From the NCBI GenBank assembly GCA_950106755.1, contig OX467089.1, positions 746,501 to 810,500 on the forward strand: a DNA stretch of 64,000 bases. The letters run 5' to 3'. Shown here one piece after another: positions 48,600-62,764 of the stretch (position 1 is the stretch's first letter; every line of letters begins with the position of its first letter). Source of the stretch: Climacium dendroides (lineage: Eukaryota; Streptophyta; Bryopsida; Hypnales; Climaciaceae). The translations under genes and the position numbers were made by a program. Under the pieces are notes generated by a model, which worked only from the letters and a program-made list of their open reading frames with translations, did not search any database and had not been told where the DNA came from.

Positions 48600-50344
48600 G
48601 TGACCACCAATGGCATTTTTTTTGAATTCGTGACTTTATGAATAATTGCAACTTGGACAACATGTTTCCTATTTTTTTTTACGTGAATTTTATGAGGTTA
48701 CATATTGTTGGACAGTAAAGTACAGGGCTAGGTTCATGCCCCAATTTTTACTTTCACGTACGCGGTCATTCAAAGTGACCACCAATGGCATTTTTTTTGA
48801 ATTCGTGACTTTATGAATAATTGCAACTTGGACAACATGTTTCCTATTTTTTTTTACGTGAATTTTATGAGGTTACATTTTGTTGGACACTAAAGTACAG
48901 GGCTAGGTTCATGCCCCAATTTTTACTTTCACGTACGCAGTCATTCAAAGTGACCACCAATTGCATTTTTTTTGAATTCGTGACTTTATGAATAATTGCA
49001 ACTTGGACAACATGTTTCCTATTTTTTTTTACGTGAATTTTATGAGGTTACATTTTGTTGGACACTAAAGTACAGGGCTAGGTTCATGCCCCAATTTTTA
49101 CTTTCACGTACGCGGTCATTCAAAGTGACCACCAATGGCATTTTTTTTGAATTCGTGACTTTATGAATAATTGCAACTTGGACAACATGTTTCCTATTTT
49201 TTTTTACGTGAATTTTATGAGGTTACATATTGTTGGACACTAAAGTACAGGGCTAGGTTCATGCCCCAATTTTTACTTTCACGTACGCGGTCATTCAAAG
49301 TGACCACCAATTGCATTTTTTTTGAATTCGTGACTTTATGAATAATTGCAACTTGGACAACATGTTTCCTATTTTTTTTTACGTGAATTTTATGAGGTTA
49401 CATTTTGTTGGACACTAAAGTACAGGGCTAGGTTCATGCCCCAATTTTTACTTTCACGTACGCAGTCATTCAAAGTGACCACCAATTGCATTTTTTTTGA
49501 ATTCGTGACTTTATGAATAATTGCAACTTGGACAACATGTTTCCTATTTTTTTTTACGTGAATTTTATGAGGTTACATTTTGTTGGACACTAAAGTACAG
49601 GGCTAGGTTCATGCCCCAATTTTTACTTTCACGTACGCAGTCATTCAAAGTGACCACCAATTGCATTTTTTTTGAATTCGTGACTTTATGAATAATTGCA
49701 ACTTGGACAACATGTTTCCTATTTTTTTTTACGTGAATTTTATGAGGTTACATTTTGTTGGACACTAAAGTACAGGGCTAGGTTCATGCCCCAATTTTTA
49801 CTTTCACGTACGCGGTCATTCAAAGTGACCACCAATGGCATTTTTTTTGAATTCGTGACTTTATGAATAATTGCAACTTGGACAACATGTTTCCTATTTT
49901 TTTTTACGTGAATTTTATGAGGTTACATATTGTTGGACACTAAAGTACAGGGCTAGGTTCATGCCCCAATTTTTACTTTCACGTACGCGGTCATTCAAAG
50001 TGACCACCAATTGCATTTTTTTTGAATTCGTGACTTTATGAATAATTGCAACTTGGACAACATGTTTCCTATTTTTTTTTACGTGAATTTTATGAGGTTA
50101 CATTTTGTTGGACACTAAAGTACAGGGCTAGGTTCATGCCCCAATTTTTACTTTCACGTACGCAGTCATTCAAAGTGACCACCAATTGCATTTTTTTTGA
50201 ATTCGTGACTTTATGAATAATTGCAACTTGGACAACATGTTTCCTATTTTTTTTTACGTGAATTTTATGAGGTTACATTTTGTTGGACACTAAAGTACAG
50301 GGCTAGGTTCATGCCCCAATTTTTACTTTCACGTACGCGGTCAT
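48600..50344. repeat. Homogeneous B stretch with 3- and 4-monomer periodicity
   Basis: Plain B monomers in which catattgttgg (48,701, 49,226 and 49,926) alternates with cgtacgcagtc (48,936, 49,462, 49,637 and 50,163). Spacing of the first marker is about 525 and 700 bases, so units are three or four monomers. A private ggacagtaaag occurs at 48,710. Confidence 0.78.
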
Positions 50345-50400
50345 TCAAAGTGACCACCAATTGCATTTTTTTTGAATTCGTGACTTTATGAATAATTGCA

Positions 50401-51068
50401 ACTTGGACAACATGTTTCCTATTTTGTTTTTAAGTGAATTTCCTGAGGTTACATTTTGTTGGACACTAAAGTACAGGGCTAGGTTCATGCCCCAATTTTT
50501 ACTTTCACGTACGCGGTCATTCAAAGTGACCACCAATTGCATTTTTTTTGAATTCGTGACTTTATGAATAATTGCAACTTGGACAACATGTTTCCTATTT
50601 TTTTTTACGTGAATTTTATGAGGTTACATTTTGTTGGACACTAAAGTACAGGGCTAGGTTCATGCCCCAATTTCTACTTTCACGTACGCGGTCATTCAAA
50701 GTGACCACCAATGGCATTTTTTTTGAATTCGTGACTTTATGAATAATTGCAACTTGGACAACATGTTTCCTATTTTTTTTTACGTGAATTTCCTGAGGTT
50801 ACATTTTGTTCGACACTAAAGTACAGGGCTAGGTTCATGCCCCAATTTTTACTTTCACGTACGCGGTCATTCAAAGTGACCACCAATGGCATTTTTTTTG
50901 AATTCGTGACTTTACGAATAATTGCAACTTGGACAACATGTTTCCCATTTTTTTTTCCCATAAATTTTATGAGGATACATTTTGTTGGACACTAAAGTAC
51001 AGGGCTAGGTTCATACCCCAATTTTTACTTTCACGTACGCGGTCATTCAAAGTGACCACCAATGGCAT
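50401..51068. repeat. B duplication at 1,576-bp offset, copy 1
   Basis: Markers are aagtgaatttcctgagg, accaatggc, tttcctgagg with ttgttcgacac, and gactttacg followed by cccataaattt. They recur 1,576 bases (nine monomers) later. Confidence 0.75.
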
Positions 51069-51976
51069 TTTTTTCGAATTCGTGACTTTATGAATAATTG
51101 CAACTTGGACAACATGTTTCCTATTTTTTTTTACGTGAATTTCCTGAGGTTACATTTTGTTGGACACTAAAGTACAGGGCTAGGTTCATGCCCCAATTTT
51201 TACTTTCACGTACGCGGTCATTCAAAGTGACCACCAATTGCATTTTTTTTGAATTCGTGACTTTATGAATAATTGCAACTTGGACAACATGTTTCCTATT
51301 TTTTTTTACGTGAATTTTATGAGGTTACATTTTGTTGGACACTAAAGTACAGGGCTAGGTTCATGCCCCAATTTTTACTTTCACGTACGCGGTCATTCAA
51401 AGTGACCACCAATGGCATTTTTTTTGAATTCGTGACTTTATGAATAATTGCAACTTGGACAACATGTTTCCTATTTTTTTTTACGTGAATTTCCTGAGGT
51501 GACATTTTGTTGGACACTAAAGTACAGGGCTAGGTTCATGCCCCAATTTTTACTTTCACGTACGCGGTCATTCAAAGTGACCACCAATTGCATTTTTCTT
51601 GAATTCGTGACTTTATGAATAATTGCAACTTGGACAACATGTTTCCTATTTTTTTTTACGTGAATTTTATGAGGTTACATTTTGTTGGACACTAAAGTAG
51701 AGGGCTAGGTTCATGCCCCAATTTTTACTTTCACGTACGCGGTCATTCAAAGTGACCACCAATGGCATTTTTTTTGAATTCGTGACTTTATGAATAATTG
51801 CAACTTGGACAACATGTTTCCTATTTTTTTTTACGTGAATTTCCTGAGGTTACATTTTGTTGGACACTAAAGTACAGGGCTAGGTTCATGCCCCAATTTT
51901 TACTTTCACGTACGCGGTCATTCAAAGTGACCACCAATTGCATTTTTTTTGAATTCGTGACTTTATGAATAATTGC
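51069..51976. repeat. B monomers between the two 1,576-bp-offset copies
   Basis: Plain B monomers alternating with the tttcctgagg type; private changes are ttttttcgaattc at about 51,070, gaggtgacatttt at about 51,497 and tagagggctagg at about 51,699, the last an A-type base in a B unit. Nothing else is present. Confidence 0.75.
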
Positions 51977-52644
51977 AACTTGGACAACATGTTTCCTATT
52001 TTTTTTTAAGTGAATTTCCTGAGGTTACATTTTGTTGGACACTAAAGTACAGGGCTAGGTTCATGCCCCAATTTTTACTTTCACGTACGCGGTCATTCAA
52101 AGTGACCACCAATTGCATTTTTTTTGAATTCGTGACTTTATGAATAATTGCAACTTGGACAACATGTTTCCTATTTTTTTTTACGTGAATTTTATGAGGT
52201 TACATTTTGTTGGACACTAAAGTACAGGGCTAGGTTCATGCCCCAATTTCTACTTTCACGTACGCGGTCATTCAAAGTGACCACCAATGGCATTTTTTTT
52301 GAATTCGTGACTTTATGAATAATTGCAACTTGGACAACATGTTTCCTATTTTTTTTTACGTGAATTTCCTGAGGTTACATTTTGTTCGACACTAAAGTAC
52401 AGGGCTAGGTTCATGCCCCAATTTTTACTTTCACGTACGCGGTCATTCAAAGTGACCACCAATTGCATTTTTTTTGAATTCGTGACTTTACGAATAATTG
52501 CAACTTGGACAACATGTTTCCCATTTTTTTTTCCCATAAATTTTATGAGGATACATTTTGTTGGACACTAAAGTACAGGGCTAGGTTCATACCCCAATTT
52601 TTACTTTCACGTACGCGGTCATTCAAAGTGACCACCAATGGCAT
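51977..52644. repeat. B duplication at 1,576-bp offset, copy 2
   Basis: Same series as 50,401-51,068, with ttgttcgacac and gaggatacat. Small differences include accaattgc for accaatggc. Confidence 0.75.
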
Positions 52645-53200
52645 TTTTTTTGAATTCGTGACTTTATGAATAATTGCAACTTGGACAACATGTTTCCTAT
52701 TTTGTTTTTACGTGAATTTTATGAGGTTACATTTTGTTGGACACTAAAGTACAGGGCTAGGTTCATGCCCCAATTTTTACTTTCACGTACGCAGTCATTC
52801 AAAGTGACCACCAATTGCATTTTTTTTGAATTCGTGACTTTATGAATAATTGCAACTTGGACAACATGTTTCCTATTTTTTTTTACGTGAATTTTATGAG
52901 GTTACATTTTGTTGGACACTAAAGTACAGGGCTAGGTTCATGCCCCAATTTTTACTTTCACGTACGCGGTCATTCAAAGTGACCACCAATTGCATTTTTT
53001 TTGAATTCGTGACTTTATGAATAATTGCAACTTGGACAACATGTTTCCCATTTTTTTCCCCATAAATTTTATGAGGATACATTTTGTTGGACACTAAAGT
53101 ACAGGGCTAGGTTCATGCCCCAAGTTTTACTTTCACGTACGCGGTCATTCAAAGTGACCACTAATGGCATTTTTTTTGAATTCGTGACTTTATGAATAAT

Positions 53201-53216
53201 TGCAAGTGAACTTGCA
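53201..53216. repeat. Short inverted repeat at monomer start (tgcaag-tgaa-cttgca)
   Basis: Six-base perfect arms around a four-base loop; this is the first of 18 copies in the sub-domain. The earlier relative attccaagtgaacttgcac, at 20.7-47.9 kb, has only caag/cttg arms. One base change, c to g, lengthens the arms from four to six. Confidence 0.85.
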
Positions 53217-55989
53217 CAACATGTTTCCCATTTTTTTTTACTTGAATTTCATGAGGTTACATTTTGTTGGACACTAAAGTACAGGGCTAGGTTCATGCCC
53301 CAATTTTTACTTTCACGTACGCGGTCATTCAAAGTAACCACCAATGGCATTTTTTTTGAATTCCTGACTTTATGAATAATTGCAACTTGGACAACATGTT
53401 TCCTATTTTGTTTTTACGTGAATTTTATGAGGTTACATTTTGTTGGACACTAAAGTACAGGGCTAGGTTCATGCCCCAATTTTTACTTTCACGTACGCGG
53501 TCATTCAAAGTGACCACCAATGGCATTTTTTTTGAATTCGTGACTTTATGAATAATTGCAAGTGAACTTGCACAACATGTTTCCCATTTTTTTTTACTTG
53601 AATTTCATGACGTTACATTTTGTTGGACACTAAAGTACAGGGCTAGGTTCATGCCCCAATTTTTACTTTCACGTACGTGGTCATTCAAAGTGACCACCAA
53701 TTGCATTTTTTTTGAATTCGTGACTTTATGAATAATTGCAACTTGGACAACATGTTTCCCATTTTTTTTTACTTGAATTTCATGAGGTTACATTTTGTTG
53801 GACACTAAAGTACATGGCTAGGTTCATGCCCCAATTTTTACTTTCACGTACGCGGTCATTCAAAGTGACCACCAATGGCATTTTTTTTGAATTCGTGACT
53901 TTATGAATAATTGCAACTTGGACAACATGTTTCCTATTTTTTTTTACGTGAATTTTATGAGGTTACATTTTGTTGGACACTAAAGTACAGGGCTAGGTTC
54001 ATGCCCCAATTTTTACTTTCATGTACGCGGTCATTCAAAGTGACCACCAATTGCGTTTATTTTGAATTCGTGACTTTATGAATAATTGCAACTTGGACAA
54101 CATGTTTCCCATTTTTTTTTCCCATAAATTTTATGAGGATACATTTTGCTGGACACTAAAGTACAGGGCTAGGTTCATGCCCCAATTTTTACTTTCACGT
54201 ACGCGGTCATTCAAAGTGACCACTAATGGCATTTTTTTTGAATTCGTGACTTTATGAATAATTGCAAGTGAACTTGCACAACATGTTTCCCATTTTTTTT
54301 TACTTGAATTTCATGACGTTACATTTTGTTGGACACTAAAGTACAGGGCTAGGTTCATGCCCCAATTTTTACTTTCACGTACGCGGTCATTCAAAGTGAC
54401 CACCAATTGCATTTTTTTTGAATTCGTGACTTTATGAATAATTGCAACTTGGACAACATGTTTCCTATTTTTTATTACTTGAATTTCATGAGGTTACATT
54501 TTGTTGGACACTAAAGTACAGGGCTAGGTTCATGCCCCAATTTTTACTTTCACGTACGCGGTCATTCAAAGTGACCACCAATTGCATTTTTTTTGAATTC
54601 GTGACTTTATGAATAATTGCAAGTGAACTTGCACAACATGTTTCCCATTTTTTTTTACTTGAATTTCATGACGTTACATTTTGTTGGACACTAAAGTACA
54701 TGGCTAGGTTCATGCCCCAATTTTTACTTTCACGTACGTGGTCATTCAAAGTGACCACCAATTGCATTTTTTTTGAATTCGTGACTTTATGAATAATTGC
54801 AACTTGGACAACATGTTTCCCATTTTTTTTTACTTGAATTTCATGAGGTTACATTTTGTTGGACACTAAAGTACATGGCTAGGTTCATGCCCCAATTTTT
54901 ACTTTCACGTACGCGGTCATTCAAAGTGACCACCAATGGCATTTTTTTTGAATTCGTGACTTTATGAATAATTGCAACTTGGACAACATGTTTCCTATTT
55001 TTTTTTACGTGAATTTTATGAGGTTACATTTTGTTGGACACTAAAGTACAGGGCTAGGTTCATGCCCCAATTTTTTCTTTCACGTACGCGGTCATTCAAA
55101 GTGACCACCAATTGCATTTTTTTTGAATTCGTGACTTTACGAATAATTGCAACTTGGACAACATGTTTCCCATTTTTTTTTCCCATAAATTTTATGAGGA
55201 TACATTTTGTTGGACACTAAAGTACAGGGCTAGGTTCATACCCCAATTTTTACTTTCACGTACGCGGTCATTCAAAGTGACCACCAATTGCATTTTTTTT
55301 GAATTCGTGACTTTATGAATAATTGCAACTTGGACAACATGTTTCCTATTTTTTTTTACGTGAATTTTATGAGGTTACATTTTGTTGGACACTAAAGTAC
55401 AGGGCTAGGTTCATGCCCCAATTTTTTCTTTCACGTACGCGGTCATTCAAAGTGACCACCAATTGCATTTTTTTTGAATTCGTGACTTTATGAATAATTG
55501 CAACTTGGACAACATGTTTCCCATTTTTTTTCCCATAAATTTTATGAGGATACATCTTGTTGGACACTAAAGTACAGGGCTAGGTTCATGCCCCAAGTTT
55601 TACTTTCACGTACGCGGTCATTCAAAGTGACCACTAATGGCATTTTTTTTGAATTCGTGACTTTATGAATAATTGCAAGTGAACTTGCACAACATGTTTC
55701 CCATTTTTTTTTACTTGAATTTCATGAGGTTACATTTTGTTGGACACTAAAGTACAGGGCTAGGTTCATGCCCCAATTTTTACTTTCACGTACGCGGTCA
55801 TTCAAAGTAACCACCAATGGCATTTTTTTTGAATTCGTGACTTTATGAATAATTGCAACTTGGACAACATGTTTCCTATTTTGTTTTTACGTGAATTTTA
55901 TGAGGTTACATTTTGTTGGACACTAAAGTACAGGGCTAGGTTCATGCCCCAATTTTTACTTTCACGTACGCGGTCATTCAAAGTGACCA

Positions 55990-58635
55990 CCAATTGCATT
56001 TTTTTTGAATTCGTGACTTTATGAATAATTGCAAGTGAACTTGCACAACATGTTTCCCATTTTTTTTTACTTGAATTTCATGACGTTACATTTTGTTGGA
56101 CACTAAAGTACATGGCTAGGTTCATGCCCCAATTTTTACTTTCACGTACGTGGTCATTCAAAGTGACCACCAATTGCATTTTTTTTGAATTCGTGACTTT
56201 ATGAATAATTGCAACTTGGACAACATGTTTCCTATTTTTTTTTACGTGAATTTTATGAGGTTACATTTTGTTGGACACTAAAGTACATGGCTAGGTTCAT
56301 GCCCCAATTTTTACTTTCACGTACGCGGTCATTCAAAGTGACCACCAATGGCATTTTTTTTGAATTCGTGACTTTATGAATAATTGCAACTTGGACAACA
56401 TGTTTCCTATTTTTTTTTACGTGAATTTTATGAGGTTACATTTTGTTGGACACTAAAGTACAGGGCTAGGTTCATGCCCCAATTTTTACTTTCACGTACG
56501 CGGTCATTCAAAGTGACCACCAATTGCATATTTTTTGAATTCGTGACTTTATGAATAATTGCAACTTGGACAACATGTTTCCTATTTTTTTTTACGTGAA
56601 TTTTATGAGGATACATTTTGTTGGACACTAAAGTACAGGGCTAGGTTCATGCCCCAATTTTTACTTTCACGTACGCGGTCATTCAAAGTGACCACTAATT
56701 GCATTTTTTTTGAATTCGTGACTTTATGAATAATTGCAAGTGAACTTGCACAACATGTTTCCCATTTTTTTTTACTTGAATTTCATGACGTTACATTTTG
56801 TTGGACACTAAAGTACAGGGCTAGGTTCATGCCCCAATTTTTACTTTCACGTACGCGGTCATTCAAAGTGACCACCAATGGCATTTTTTTTGAATTCGTG
56901 ACTTTATGAATAATTGCAACTTGGACAACATGTTTCCTATTTTTTTTTACGTGAATTTTATGAGGTTACATTTTGTTGGACACTAAAGTACAAGGCTAGG
57001 TTCATGCCCCAATTTTTACTTTCACGTACGCGGTCATTCAAAGTGACCACCAATTGCATTTTTTTTGAATTCGTGACTTTATGAATAATTGCAACTTGGA
57101 CAACATGTTTCCTATTTTTTTTTACGTGAATTTTATGAGGTTACATTTTGTTGGACACTAAAGTACAGGGCTAGGTTCATGCCCCAATTTTTACTTTCAC
57201 GTACGCGGTCATTCAAAGTGACCACCAATGGCATTTTTTTTGAATTCGTGACTTTATGAATAATTGCAACTTGGACAACATGTTTCCTATTTTTTATTAC
57301 TTGAATTTCATGAGGTTACATTTTGTTGGACACTAAAGTACAGGGCTAGGTTCATGCCCCAATTTTTACTTTCACGTACGCGGGCATTCAAAGTGACCAC
57401 CAATTGCATTTTTTTTGAATTCGTGACTTTATGAATAATTGCAACTTGGACAACATGTTTCCCATTTTTTTTCCCATTAATTTTATGAGGATACATTTTG
57501 TTGGACACTAAAGTACAGGGCTAGGTTCATGCCCCAATTTTTACTTTCACGTACGCGGTCATTCAAAGTGACCACTAATGGCATTTTTTTTGAATTCGTG
57601 ACTTTATGAATAATTGCAAGTGAACTTGCACAACATGTTTCCCATTTTTTTTTACTTGAATTTCATGAGGTTACATTTTGTTGGACACTAAAGTACAGGG
57701 CTAGGTTCATGCCCCAATTTTTACTTTCACGTACGCGGTCATTCAAAGTGACCACCAATGGCATTTTTTTTGAATTCGTGACTTTATGAATAATTGCAAC
57801 TTGGACAACATGTTTCCTATTTTTTATTACTTGAATTTCATGAGGTTACATTTTGTTGGACACTAAAGTACAGGGCTAGGTTCATGCCCCAATTTTTACT
57901 TTCACGTACGCGGTCATTCAAAGTGACCACCAATTGCATTTTTTTTGAATTCGTGACTTTATGAATAATTGCAACTTGGACAACATGTTTCCCATTTTTT
58001 TTTCCCATTAATTTTATGAGGATACATTTTGTTGGACACTAAAGTACAGGGCTAGGTTCATGCCCCAATTTTTACTTTCACGTACGCGGTCATTCAAAGT
58101 GACCACTAATGGCATTTTTTTTGAATTCGTGACTTTATGAATAATTGCAAGTGAACTTGCACAACATGTTTCCCATTTTTTTTTACTTGAATTTCATGAG
58201 GTTACATTTTGTTGGACACTAAAGTACATGGCTAGGTTCATGCCCCAATTTTTACTTTCACGTACGCGGTCATTCAAAGTGACAACCAATGGCATTTTTT
58301 TTGAATTCGTGACTTTATGAATAATTGCAACTTGGACAACATGTTTCCTATTTTTTTTTACGTGAATTTTATGAGGTTACATTTTGTTGGACACTAAAGT
58401 ACAGGGCTAGGTTCATGCCCCAATTTTTACTTTCACGTACGCGGTCATTCAAAGTGACCACCAATTGCATTTTTTTTGAATTCGTGACTTTATGAATAAT
58501 TGCAACTTGGACAACATGTTTCCCATTTTTTTTCCCATAAATTTTATGAGGATACATTTTGTTGGACACTAAAGTACAGGGCTAGGTTCATGCCCCAATT
58601 TTTACTTTCACGTACGCGGTCATTCAAAGTGACCA
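55990..58635. repeat. B duplication of 2,646 bp (15 monomers), copy 1
   Basis: Rare markers cgtacgtggtc, gcatattttttg, tacaaggctagg, cgtacgcgggcattc, cccattaattt and gtgacaacc all recur 2,646 bases later. The left edge is approximate, because one monomer near 56.2 kb differs between copies (acgtgaatttta versus acttgaatttca). Confidence 0.84.
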
Positions 58636-61281
58636 CCAATTGCATTTTTTTTGAATTCGTGACTTTATGAATAATTGCAAGTGAACTTGCACAACATGTT
58701 TCCCATTTTTTTTTACTTGAATTTCATGACGTTACATTTTGTTGGACACTAAAGTACATGGCTAGGTTCATGCCCCAATTTTTACTTTCACGTACGTGGT
58801 CATTCAAAGTGACCACCAATTGCATTTTTTTTGAATTCGTGACTTTATGAATAATTGCAACTTGGACAACATGTTTCCCATTTTTTTTTACTTGAATTTC
58901 ATGAGGTTACATTTTGTTGGACACTAAAGTACATGGCTAGGTTCATGCCCCAATTTTTACTTTCACGTACGCGGTCATTCAAAGTGACCACCAATGGCAT
59001 TTTTTTTGAATTCGTGACTTTATGAATAATTGCAACTTGGACAACATGTTTCCTATTTTTTTTTACGTGAATTTTATGAGGTTACATTTTGTTGGACACT
59101 AAAGTACAGGGCTAGGTTCATGCCCCAATTTTTACTTTCACGTACGCGGTCATTCAAAGTGACCACCAATTGCATATTTTTTGAATTCGTGACTTTATGA
59201 ATAATTGCAACTTGGACAACATGTTTCCTATTTTTTTTTACGTGAATTTTATGAGGATACATTTTGTTGGACACTAAAGTACAGGGCTAGGTTCATGCCC
59301 CAATTTTTACTTTCACGTACGCGGTCATTCAAAGTGACCACTAATGGCATTTTTTTTGAATTCGTGACTTTATGAATAATTGCAAGTGAACTTGCACAAC
59401 ATGTTTCCCATTTTTTTTTACTTGAATTTCATGACGTTACATTTTGTTGGACACTAAAGTACAGGGCTAGGTTCATGCCCCAATTTTTACTTTCACGTAC
59501 GCGGTCATTCAAAGTGACCACCAATGGCATTTTTTTTGAATTCGTGACTTTATGAATAATTGCAACTTGGACAACATGTTTCCTATTTTTTTTTACGTGA
59601 ATTTTATGAGGTTACATTTTGTTGGACACTAAAGTACAAGGCTAGGTTCATGCCCCAATTTTTACTTTCACGTACGCGGTCATTCAAAGTGACCACCAAT
59701 TGCATTTTTTTTGAATTCGTGACTTTATGAATAATTGCAACTTGGACAACATGTTTCCTATTTTTTTTTACGTGAATTTTATGAGGTTACATTTTGTTGG
59801 ACACTAAAGTACAGGGCTAGGTTCATGCCCCAATTTTTACTTTCACGTACGCGGTCATTCAAAGTGACCACCAATGGCATTTTTTTTGAATTCGTGACTT
59901 TATGAATAATTGCAACTTGGACAACATGTTTCCTATTTTTTATTACTTGAATTTCATGAGGTTATATTTTGTTGGACACTAAAGTACAGGGCTAGGTTCA
60001 TGCCCCAATTTTTACTTTCACGTACGCGGGCATTCAAAGTGACCACCAATTGCATTTTTTTTGAATTCGTGACTTTATGAATAATTGCAACTTGGACAAC
60101 ATGTTTCCCATTTTTTTTCCCATTAATTTTATGAGGATACATTTTGTTGGACACTAAAGTACAGGGCTAGGTTCATGCCCCAATTTTTACTTTCACGTAC
60201 GCGGTCATTCAAAGTGACCACTAATGGCATTTTTTTTGAATTCGTGACTTTATGAATAATTGCAAGTGAACTTGCACAACATGTTTCCCATTTTTTTTTA
60301 CTTGAATTTCATGAGGTTACATTTTGTTGGACACTAAAGTACATGGCTAGGTTCATGCCCCAATTTTTACTTTCACGTACGCGGTCATTCAAAGTGACCA
60401 CCAATGGCATTTTTTTTGAATTCGTGACTTTATGAATAATTGCAACTTGGACAACATGTTTCCTATTTTTTATTACTTGAATTTCATGAGGTTACATTTT
60501 GTTGGACACTAAAGTACAGGGCTAGGTTCATGCCCCAATTTTTACTTTCACGTACGCGGTCATTCAAAGTGACCACCAATTGCATTTTTTTTGAATTCGT
60601 GACTTTATGAATAATTGCAACTTGGACAACATGTTTCCCATTTTTTTTTCCCATTAATTTTATGAGGATACATTTTGTTGGACACTAAAGTACAGGGCTA
60701 GGTTCATGCCCCAATTTTTACTTTCACGTACGCGGTCATTCAAAGTGACCACTAATGGCATTTTTTTTGAATTCGTGACTTTATGAATAATTGCAAGTGA
60801 ACTTGCACAACATGTTTCCCATTTTTTTTTACTTGAATTTCATGAGGTTACATTTTGTTGGACACTAAAGTACATGGCTAGGTTCATGCCCCAATTTTTA
60901 CTTTCACGTACGCGGTCATTCAAAGTGACAACCAATGGCATTTTTTTTGAATTCGTGACTTTATGAATAATTGCAACTTGGACAACATGTTTCCTATTTT
61001 TTTTTACGTGAATTTTATGAGGTTACATTTTGTTGGACACTAAAGTACAGGGCTAGGTTCATGCCCCAATTTTTACTTTCACGTACGCGGTCATTCAAAG
61101 TGACCACCAATTGCATTTTTTTTGAATTCGTGACTTTATGAATAATTGCAACTTGGACAACATGTTTCCCATTTTTTTTCCCATAAATTTTATGAGGATA
61201 CATTTTGTTGGACACTAAAGTACAGGGCTAGGTTCATGCCCCAATTTTTACTTTCACGTACGCGGTCATTCAAAGTGACCA
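58636..61281. repeat. B duplication of 2,646 bp (15 monomers), copy 2
   Basis: Directly follows copy 1. Scattered single-base differences (gaggttatatttt, actaatggc for actaattgc, tacatggc for tacagggc) make it look older or more converted than the 2,985 and 2,994-bp duplications. Confidence 0.84.
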
Positions 61282-61527
61282 CTAATGGCATTTTTTTTGA
61301 ATTCGTGACTTTATGAATAATTGCAAGTGAACTTGCACAACATGTTTCCCATTTTTTTTTACTTGAATTTCATGAGGTTACATTTTGTTGGACACTAAAG
61401 TACAGGGCTAGGTTCATGCCGCAATTTTTACATTCACGTACGCGGTCATTCAAAGTAACCACCAATGGCATTTTTTTTGAATTCGTGACTTTATGAATAA
61501 TTGCAACTTGGACAACATGTTTCCTAT

Positions 61528-62764
61528 TTTGTTTTTACGTGAATTTTATGAGGTTACATTTTGTTGGACACTAAAGTACAGGGCTAGGTTCATGCCCCAA
61601 TTTTTACTTTCACGTACGCGGTCATTCAAAGTGACCACCAATTGCATTTTTTTTGAATTCGTGACTTTATGAATAATTGCAACTTGGACAACATGTTTCC
61701 CATTTTTTTTCCCATAAATTTTATGAGGATACATTTTGTTGGACACTAAAGTACAGGGCTAGGTTCATGCCCCAATTTTTACTTTCACGTACGCGGTCAT
61801 TCAAAGTGACCACTAATGGCATTTTTTTTGAATTCGTGACTTTATGAATAATTGCAAGTGAACTTGCACAACATGTTTCCCATTTTTTTTTACTTGAATT
61901 TCATGAGGTTACATTTTGTTGGACACTAAAGTACAGGGCTAGGTTCATGCCCCAATTTTTACTTTCACGTACGCGGTCATTCAAAGTGACCACCAATGGC
62001 ATTTTTTTTGAATTCGTGACTTTATGAATAATTGCAACTTGGACAACATGTTTCCTATTTTTTTTTACGTGAATTTTATGAGGTTACATTTTGTTGGACA
62101 CTAAAGTACAGGGCTAGGTTCATGCCCCAATTTTTACTTTCACGTACGCGGTCATTCAAAGTGACCACCAATTGCATATTTTTTGAATTCGTGACTTTAT
62201 GAATAATTGCAACTTGGACAACATGTTTCCTATTTTTTTTTACGTGAATTTCCTGAGGTTACATTTTGTTGGACACTAAAGTACAGGGCTAGGTTCATGC
62301 CCCAATTTTTACTTTCACGTACGCGGTCATTCAAAGTGACCACCAATTGCGTTTATTTTGAATTCGTGACTTTATGAATAATTGCAACTTGGACAACATG
62401 TTTCCCATTTTTTTTTCCCATAAATTTTATGAGGATACATTTTGTTGGACACTAAAGTACAGGGCTAGGTTCATGCCCCAATTTTTACTTTCACGTACGC
62501 GGTCATTCAAAGTGACCACTAATTGCATTTTTTTTGAATTCGTGACTTTATGAATAATTGCAAGTGAACTTGCACAACATGTTTCCCATTTTTTTTTACT
62601 TGAATTTCATGACGTTACATTTTGTTGGACACTAAAGTACAGGGCTAGGTTCATGCCCCAATTTTTACTTTCACGTACGCGGTCATTCAAAGTGACCACC
62701 AATTGCATTTTTTTTGAATTCGTGACTTTATGAATAATTGCAACTTGGACAACATGTTTCCTAT
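61528..62764. repeat. B duplication of ~1,236 bp (7 monomers), copy 1
   Basis: Markers are gcaagtgaacttgcac (61,854 and 62,560), gcatattttttg, tttcctgagg, gcgtttattttg and tgacgttac. They recur 1,236 bases later. The left limit is approximate. Confidence 0.78.

Larger units (their letters stand above)
45456..48600. repeat. Mixed B monomers with divergent ggttatc type
   Basis: Ordinary B variants in irregular order, with three copies of a strongly divergent monomer listed separately, and ttaattgaatttc monomers at about 48.1 and 48.5 kb. No gene or other element was seen. Confidence 0.78.

Noticed and set aside
55990..61281. Large duplications interpreted as segmental duplications containing genes
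   Set aside because: The duplicated content is only satellite monomers; the events are changes in monomer order and number.
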